Assembly: GCF_000161455.1 (NCBI RefSeq)
Contig: NZ_CM000745.1
Coordinates: 455,880-519,879 of the forward strand
Length of the DNA: 64,000 nucleotides
Reading direction: 5' to 3'
Origin: Bacillus pseudomycoides DSM 12442
Lineage (GTDB): Bacteria > Bacillota > Bacilli > Bacillales > Bacillaceae_G
Position 1 is the stretch's first letter, and each line of letters begins with the position of its first letter. The position numbers and the translations under genes are program-made. The notes below the pieces were generated by a model that worked only from the letters and a program-made list of their open reading frames with translations, was not told the origin of the DNA and did not search any database. Below, one piece after another: positions 60,131 to 64,000 of this stretch.

Positions 60131-61231
60131 ATGGCTCAGCTATTATTCAAAAATATTTATAAGAAATATGATCATGATGTGACAATCGTAAAAGATTTTA
60201 ATCTAGAAGTAAATGATGGAGAATTTATTGTTTTGGTTGGGCCTTCAGGGTGTGGGAAATCGACGACATTACGTATGATTGCAGGACTTGAGGAAATTTC
60301 AGAGGGAGACTTTTATATTGATAGAGAGCGTGTAAATGATGTGACACCGAAAGATCGAGATATCGCAATGGTTTTTCAAAACTATGCTCTTTATCCGCAT
60401 ATGACAGTTTATGATAATATGGCGTTCGGCTTAAAGTTGCGAAAATATAGGAAAACGGAAATTGATCAACGTGTGAAACATGCAGCACAGATCCTTGGGC
60501 TTGAAAAATATTTAGATCGAAAGCCAAAAGCACTTTCAGGTGGACAACGTCAGCGTGTTGCATTAGGTCGAGCGATTGTTCGGAATGCAAAAGTTTTCTT
60601 AATGGACGAGCCGTTATCAAATTTAGATGCGAAACTACGCGTTCAAATGCGTGCTGAGATTACAAAGTTACACCAACAGCTGCAAACAACAACTGTATAT
60701 GTTACGCATGATCAAATAGAAGCGATGACAATGGCGACACGCTTAGTTGTGCTAAAGGATGGTATCATCCAACAAGTCGGTACCCCTAAAGAGGTCTATG
60801 AAAGACCAGAGAATGTATTTGTCGGAGGCTTTATTGGTTCTCCTGGAATGAATTTTTTCAAAGGAATATTAATAGAAAATGCTGTTATGATTGATAAATG
60901 GAAAATTGAAGTTCCAGAAGAGAAGATGAAAAGCTTACGAGACAAAGGGTATGTTAATAAAGAAATCATTATAGGAATACGTCCAGAAGACTTTTATTAT
61001 GGGAAAGCGCTTTTAGATTTAACGTATAATACAAAGATAACGGTAACGATTGATGTATCAGAATTAATGGGATCAGAAACATATCTTTATTCCAACATCA
61101 ATGGTCAATCCTTTGTTGCGCGTGTTAACTCCTCGGTTGATGTGCATAGTCAATCTGAGATGGATCTAGCCTTGAATATGGACAAAGTCCATTATTTTGA
61201 CACAGAAACTGAAAAACGAATTGTTTTATAG
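60131..61231 (+). CDS. ABC importer ATPase (UgpC/MalK-like)
   Basis: This 366-residue ATPase is the energising subunit of the importer in this operon. The Walker A motif is GPSGCGKST, the signature LSGGQRQRVALGRA and the Walker B motif FLMDEPLSNLDAKLRVQ, followed by VTHDQIEAM. A C-terminal TOBE-like extension is present. It is the second UgpC-like ATPase in the window. AGGAGG precedes the ATG. Confidence 0.9.
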   Translation: MAQLLFKNIYKKYDHDVTIVKDFNLEVNDGEFIVLVGPSGCGKSTTLRMIAGLEEISEGDFYIDRERVNDVTPKDRDIAMVFQNYALYPHMTVYDNMAFGLKLRKYRKTEIDQRVKHAAQILGLEKYLDRKPKALSGGQRQRVALGRAIVRNAKVFLMDEPLSNLDAKLRVQMRAEITKLHQQLQTTTVYVTHDQIEAMTMATRLVVLKDGIIQQVGTPKEVYERPENVFVGGFIGSPGMNFFKGILIENAVMIDKWKIEVPEEKMKSLRDKGYVNKEIIIGIRPEDFYYGKALLDLTYNTKITVTIDVSELMGSETYLYSNINGQSFVARVNSSVDVHSQSEMDLALNMDKVHYFDTETEKRIVL

Positions 61232-61280
61232 ATTATTTCATTATTAAGTCATCAACACTTTGATGGAATAAATTTCATTG

Positions 61281-61310
61281 GGCTTATCCGAAACAGGGAT
61301 AGGCCTTTGT
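61281..61310 (+). terminator. Terminator after second ABC operon
   Basis: GGCTTATCC pairs with GGATAGGCC (one G-U pair), followed by TTTGTTGTTG. Confidence 0.7.
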
Positions 61311-61340
61311 TGTTGATGAACTCCTTTAACAGGTTTGTTT

Positions 61341-61575
61341 TATATAAATACAAGTTGAAAAAATGACATGAAAACCTCCTTTCTTTTTAGGTGGACGAGA
61401 GCATTCGGCCATGCATAGAAGCGGTCAAATTCTTTTCCTATCCTATCCCATGCCAAGAACAACCGAGTGTAAAGTCACCTTCTTCTCTTCATAGCAGTCA
61501 TTTATATGTTGAAAAATTAAAATGGATTTATATAAAAAAGAATATACTTCTAAAATGTTACAGGGGATTTTAATT
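61341..61575 (+). repeat. Long intergenic repeat, copy 3 (uninterrupted)
   Basis: The core begins TTTTTAGGTGGACGAGAGCA, then TTCGGCCATGCATAGAAGCG, and ends AAAATGGATTTATATAAAAA and GAATATACTTCTAAAATGTT. It contains a 60-codon frame (MDESIRPCIEAV) similar to that in copy 1. This is the empty-site counterpart of the bcr1-containing copy 2. Confidence 0.7.
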
Positions 61576-61778
61576 GCATATGTATGCGGTTTGTATTGTT
61601 TTTTCACATTGTTATATTATTGTCAAATAATAAAAGATTAACGTTGGATTGCAAAGTCTATAATAAAAAGAGAGTGATAGATAAACGGAATATGAGAAAT
61701 CCCCCTGAAAAATAAAGTTCTTTATATTTACACTATTCAAAATATAAAAACTTTTAAAATCTAGTATGTTAGCGTTTT

Positions 61779-61796
61779 CATAACTTTTAAGTTATG
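61779..61796. promoter_or_regulatory. Palindrome upstream of ald
   Basis: CATAACTT-TT-AAGTTATG is a perfect 8-bp-arm palindrome overlapping the likely promoter, with TAGAAT as a possible -10. A further 9-bp hairpin (61833-61855) lies in the leader. Confidence 0.5.
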
Positions 61797-61880
61797 CTAG
61801 AATAAGGACATAAGTTATTAATTATTAAAAAAAGAAAAAAGAATTCCTTTTTTCTGTTAATTATAAGGGGGCATTTCATT

Positions 61881-63014
61881 ATGCGTATTGGGGTACCAAC
61901 AGAAATTAAAAACAACGAAAACCGTGTGGCAATGACACCAGCTGGTGTTGTACATTTAGTTCGTAACAATCACGAAGTATTCATTCAAAAGGGTGCAGGT
62001 ATAGGATCTGGTTTTACAGATGCTGAGTACGTTGAAGCAGGTGCAAAAATCGTTGATACAGCTGAAGAAGCTTGGAACATGGATATGGTAATGAAAGTTA
62101 AGGAACCAATTGAAAGCGAATACAAGCACTTTAGCGAAGGTTTAATCTTATTCACATACTTACACTTAGCTCCAGAACCAGAATTAACAAAAGCATTAAT
62201 TGAAAAGAAAGTTGTTTCAATTGCTTATGAAACAGTACAATTAGAAAACCGTTCTTTACCATTACTTGCACCTATGAGTGAAGTAGCTGGTCGTATGTCT
62301 GCACAAATTGGTGCACAATTCCTTGAGAAAAACAAAGGCGGCAAAGGTATCTTGCTTGCAGGCGTTCCAGGAGTAAAACGTGGTAAAGTAACAATTATCG
62401 GTGGTGGACAAGCTGGTACAAATGCTGCTAAAATTGCAGTTGGACTAGGTGCGGATGTAACAATCATCGACTTAAGTGCAGAACGTCTTCGTCAATTAGA
62501 TGACATTTTCGGTAACCAAGTGAAAACTCTAATGTCTAACCCTTACAACATCGCAGAAGCTGTAAAAGAGTCTGATCTTGTAATCGGTGCGGTATTAATT
62601 CCAGGTGCAAAAGCGCCAAAACTTGTAACAGAAGAAATGATTAAATCAATGGAACCAGGTTCTGTTGTAGTAGATATCGCAATTGACCAAGGTGGTATTT
62701 TCGAGACAACTGATCGTATTACAACTCATGATAACCCAACTTATGAAAAACACGGCGTTGTTCATTATGCAGTTGCAAACATGCCAGGTGCGGTTCCACG
62801 TACATCAACTCTTGCATTAACAAACGTAACAGTACCATACGCAGTACAAATTGCAAACAAAGGCTACAAAGAAGCTTGCCTAGGCAACTCTGCATTATTA
62901 AAAGGTATTAATACATTAGCTGGTTATGTAACATTCGAAGCAGTTGCAGAAGCTCACGGTGTAGAATACAAAGGTGCAAAAGAATTATTAGAAGCAGAAA
63001 CTGTATCTTGCTAA
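61881..63014 (+). CDS. ald: Alanine dehydrogenase
   Basis: This 377-residue cytoplasmic enzyme interconverts L-alanine and pyruvate with NAD. The opening MRIGVPTEIKNNENRVAMTP holds the pyruvate-binding Arg15, VMKVKEPIESEY the catalytic Lys75, TYLHLAPEPELT the catalytic His96, and IGGGQAGTNAAKIAVGLGADV the nucleotide loop, followed by later DQGGIFETT. Length and motifs are typical. AAGGGGG precedes the ATG. It is followed by an amino-acid permease, suggesting use of amino acids during growth or sporulation. Regulation by an AdeR-like factor is possible but not shown. Confidence 0.95.
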   Translation: MRIGVPTEIKNNENRVAMTPAGVVHLVRNNHEVFIQKGAGIGSGFTDAEYVEAGAKIVDTAEEAWNMDMVMKVKEPIESEYKHFSEGLILFTYLHLAPEPELTKALIEKKVVSIAYETVQLENRSLPLLAPMSEVAGRMSAQIGAQFLEKNKGGKGILLAGVPGVKRGKVTIIGGGQAGTNAAKIAVGLGADVTIIDLSAERLRQLDDIFGNQVKTLMSNPYNIAEAVKESDLVIGAVLIPGAKAPKLVTEEMIKSMEPGSVVVDIAIDQGGIFETTDRITTHDNPTYEKHGVVHYAVANMPGAVPRTSTLALTNVTVPYAVQIANKGYKEACLGNSALLKGINTLAGYVTFEAVAEAHGVEYKGAKELLEAETVSC

Positions 63015-63064
63015 TTGAAGCATAATACAAACTAAAAATCGAACAATATTTAATACAACATGAT

Positions 63065-63095
63065 AAGAGCTAAGAGAGAAGACCTCTTAGCTCTT
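63065..63095 (+). other. Hairpin between ald and permease gene
   Basis: AAGAGCTAAGAG pairs with CTCTTAGCTCTT over 12 bp. The following bases are CTTAGTC, not a T-run, so cotranscription with the next gene is possible. Confidence 0.6.
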
Positions 63096-63118
63096 CTTAG
63101 TCAAAGGGGGCATACATC

Positions 63119-64000
63119 GTGGCCAACCTATTTAAAAAGAAATCCGTTACGCAACTGTTAGGGGAAAGTCAAAGTAAAACTTTGACGAAAACACTAGGGG
63201 CATTTGACCTAACAATGCTAGGGATTGGTGCGATAATCGGTACAGGAGTTCTTGTATTAACTGGATTAGTGGCAGCAAGAGATGCTGGTCCAGCAGTTAT
63301 TTTTTCATTTATGATTGCAGCAATTGTTTGTGGATTTGCAGCATTATGTTATGCGGAAGTTGCTTCGACACTTCCTGTTTCAGGTAGTGTATACACATAT
63401 TCTTATGCAACAATTGGTGAGTTTGTAGCCCATTTAATGGGATGGACGTTACTATCTGTATATGTTGTAACAACAGCGGCCGTAGCTGGCGGATGGACAG
63501 GTTACTTCCATAACCTGATAAGTGGATTTGGATTGGAAATTCCAAAAGCGCTGTTAACGATTCCATCTCAAGGTGGTATTGTGAACTTGCCAGCAGTAAT
63601 CATCACGCTCGTATTAACATGGTTGTTATCACGTGGTACGAAAGAGAGTAAGCGTGTAAATAACGCAATGGTATTAATTAAAATTGCTATTGTTGTCTTA
63701 TTTATTGCAGTTGGTGTATTCTACGTAAAACCAGAAAACTGGGTACCATTTACACCGTACGGTTTAAGTGGAGTCTTTGCCGGAGGAGCAGCAGTATTCT
63801 TTGCTTTCCTAGGTTTTGATGCATTAGCAACTTCAGCAGAAGAAGTAAAAAATCCACAGCGTGACCTTCCAATTGGTATCATTGCTTCGTTAGTTATTTG
63901 TACGATCATTTATGTTGCAGTTTGTCTTGTTATGACTGGTATGGTTTCTTATAAAGAATTAGATGTACCAGAAGCAATGGCTTATGTACTAGAAGTTGTC
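63119..64000 (+). CDS. APC-family amino-acid permease (5' part; 3' end outside window)
   Basis: The first 294 residues of an amino acid-polyamine-organocation permease are present. A GTG start has AAAGGGGG eight bases upstream. The N-terminal segments show the consensus GAFDLTMLGIGAIIGTGVLVLTG with the substrate-binding GIGAIIGTG loop, and later FFAFLGFDALATSAEEVKNPQRDLP, typical of the cationic amino-acid transporter (CAT/YfnA) branch. It follows alanine dehydrogenase, so the substrate may be an amino acid used with it. The frame is open to the end of the window. Confidence 0.9.
   Translation, partial: MANLFKKKSVTQLLGESQSKTLTKTLGAFDLTMLGIGAIIGTGVLVLTGLVAARDAGPAVIFSFMIAAIVCGFAALCYAEVASTLPVSGSVYTYSYATIGEFVAHLMGWTLLSVYVVTTAAVAGGWTGYFHNLISGFGLEIPKALLTIPSQGGIVNLPAVIITLVLTWLLSRGTKESKRVNNAMVLIKIAIVVLFIAVGVFYVKPENWVPFTPYGLSGVFAGGAAVFFAFLGFDALATSAEEVKNPQRDLPIGIIASLVICTIIYVAVCLVMTGMVSYKELDVPEAMAYVLEVV

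Noticed and set aside
61391..61573. 60-codon plus-strand frame in repeat copy 3 as an ordinary gene
   Set aside because: Same reason: it is shared repeat DNA, and copy 2 is broken in this frame.

Overview
The window looks like a chromosomal segment of a Bacillus cereus group bacterium (cereus/thuringiensis/mycoides type). The reasons are low G+C with strong AGGAGG-type ribosome binding sites, Firmicute-type two-component systems and ABC importers, gene content typical of Bacillus (citrate and malate sensor kinases, fdhD/fdhF with a DUF1641 partner, ald), and short bcr1-like intergenic repeats known from this group. The species assignment is inference. I see no rRNA, tRNA, CRISPR array, prophage or full insertion sequence.

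Layout. 1-4.0 kb: the end of a response regulator, a short-loop histidine kinase, and a secreted protein related to the pore subunit of binary toxins (anthrax protective antigen/Vip1) but without the PA14 activation domain. 4.0-7.1 kb: a hairpin-rich repeat, a YbjQ-family protein, a small membrane protein, an EcsC-like protein and an ankyrin protein. 7.2-10.9 kb: a CitST-like two-component system convergent with a citrate transporter. 11.2-15.0 kb: a lipoyl-like protein, then nosD-nosL-nosY-nosF homologues with no nosZ. 15.2-16.9 kb: a hydrolase and an ankyrin lipoprotein.

17.0-23.4 kb (minus strand): six genes with every junction overlapping, encoding a KAS III/OleA-type synthase, an ATP-grasp ligase, an OleD-like reductase, a metallo-beta-lactamase-fold hydrolase, a PaaK/F390-type adenylating enzyme and a GNAT/FemAB-like protein. 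I read it as an uncharacterised acyl-derived small-molecule pathway and consider it the best candidate for an undescribed system.

24.0-28.3 kb: a ugpCAEB glycerol-3-phosphate importer behind a PhoP-like box, ending at a terminator followed by 14 copies of a 5-bp repeat. 28.9-32.8 kb: an OmpR/kinase pair plus a secreted seven-repeat protein and a C39-like peptidase; both transcription units carry the same 17-bp direct-repeat promoter motif. 33.2-38.2 kb: a malate module (sensor kinase, regulator, 2-hydroxycarboxylate transporter, malic enzyme). 38.3-46.0 kb: a lipoprotein, an EamA transporter divergent from a MocR regulator, two paralogous GNAT genes around another two-component system, and small membrane-peptide genes. 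46.3-51.0 kb: fdhD divergent from fdhF-DUF1641. 51.2-61.2 kb: a membrane glycerophosphodiesterase, then a DeoR regulator and a second glycerol-phosphate-like ABC operon with PHP and HAD phosphatases. This operon is bracketed by direct copies of a long intergenic repeat, one of which carries a cleanly inserted bcr1-like element with a TTTAT duplication. 61.9-64.0 kb: alanine dehydrogenase and the start of an amino-acid permease.

The recurring theme is nutrient sensing: three carboxylate or phosphate uptake modules sit next to their own regulators, with catabolite (cre) and PhoP-like sites in front of the transporters.
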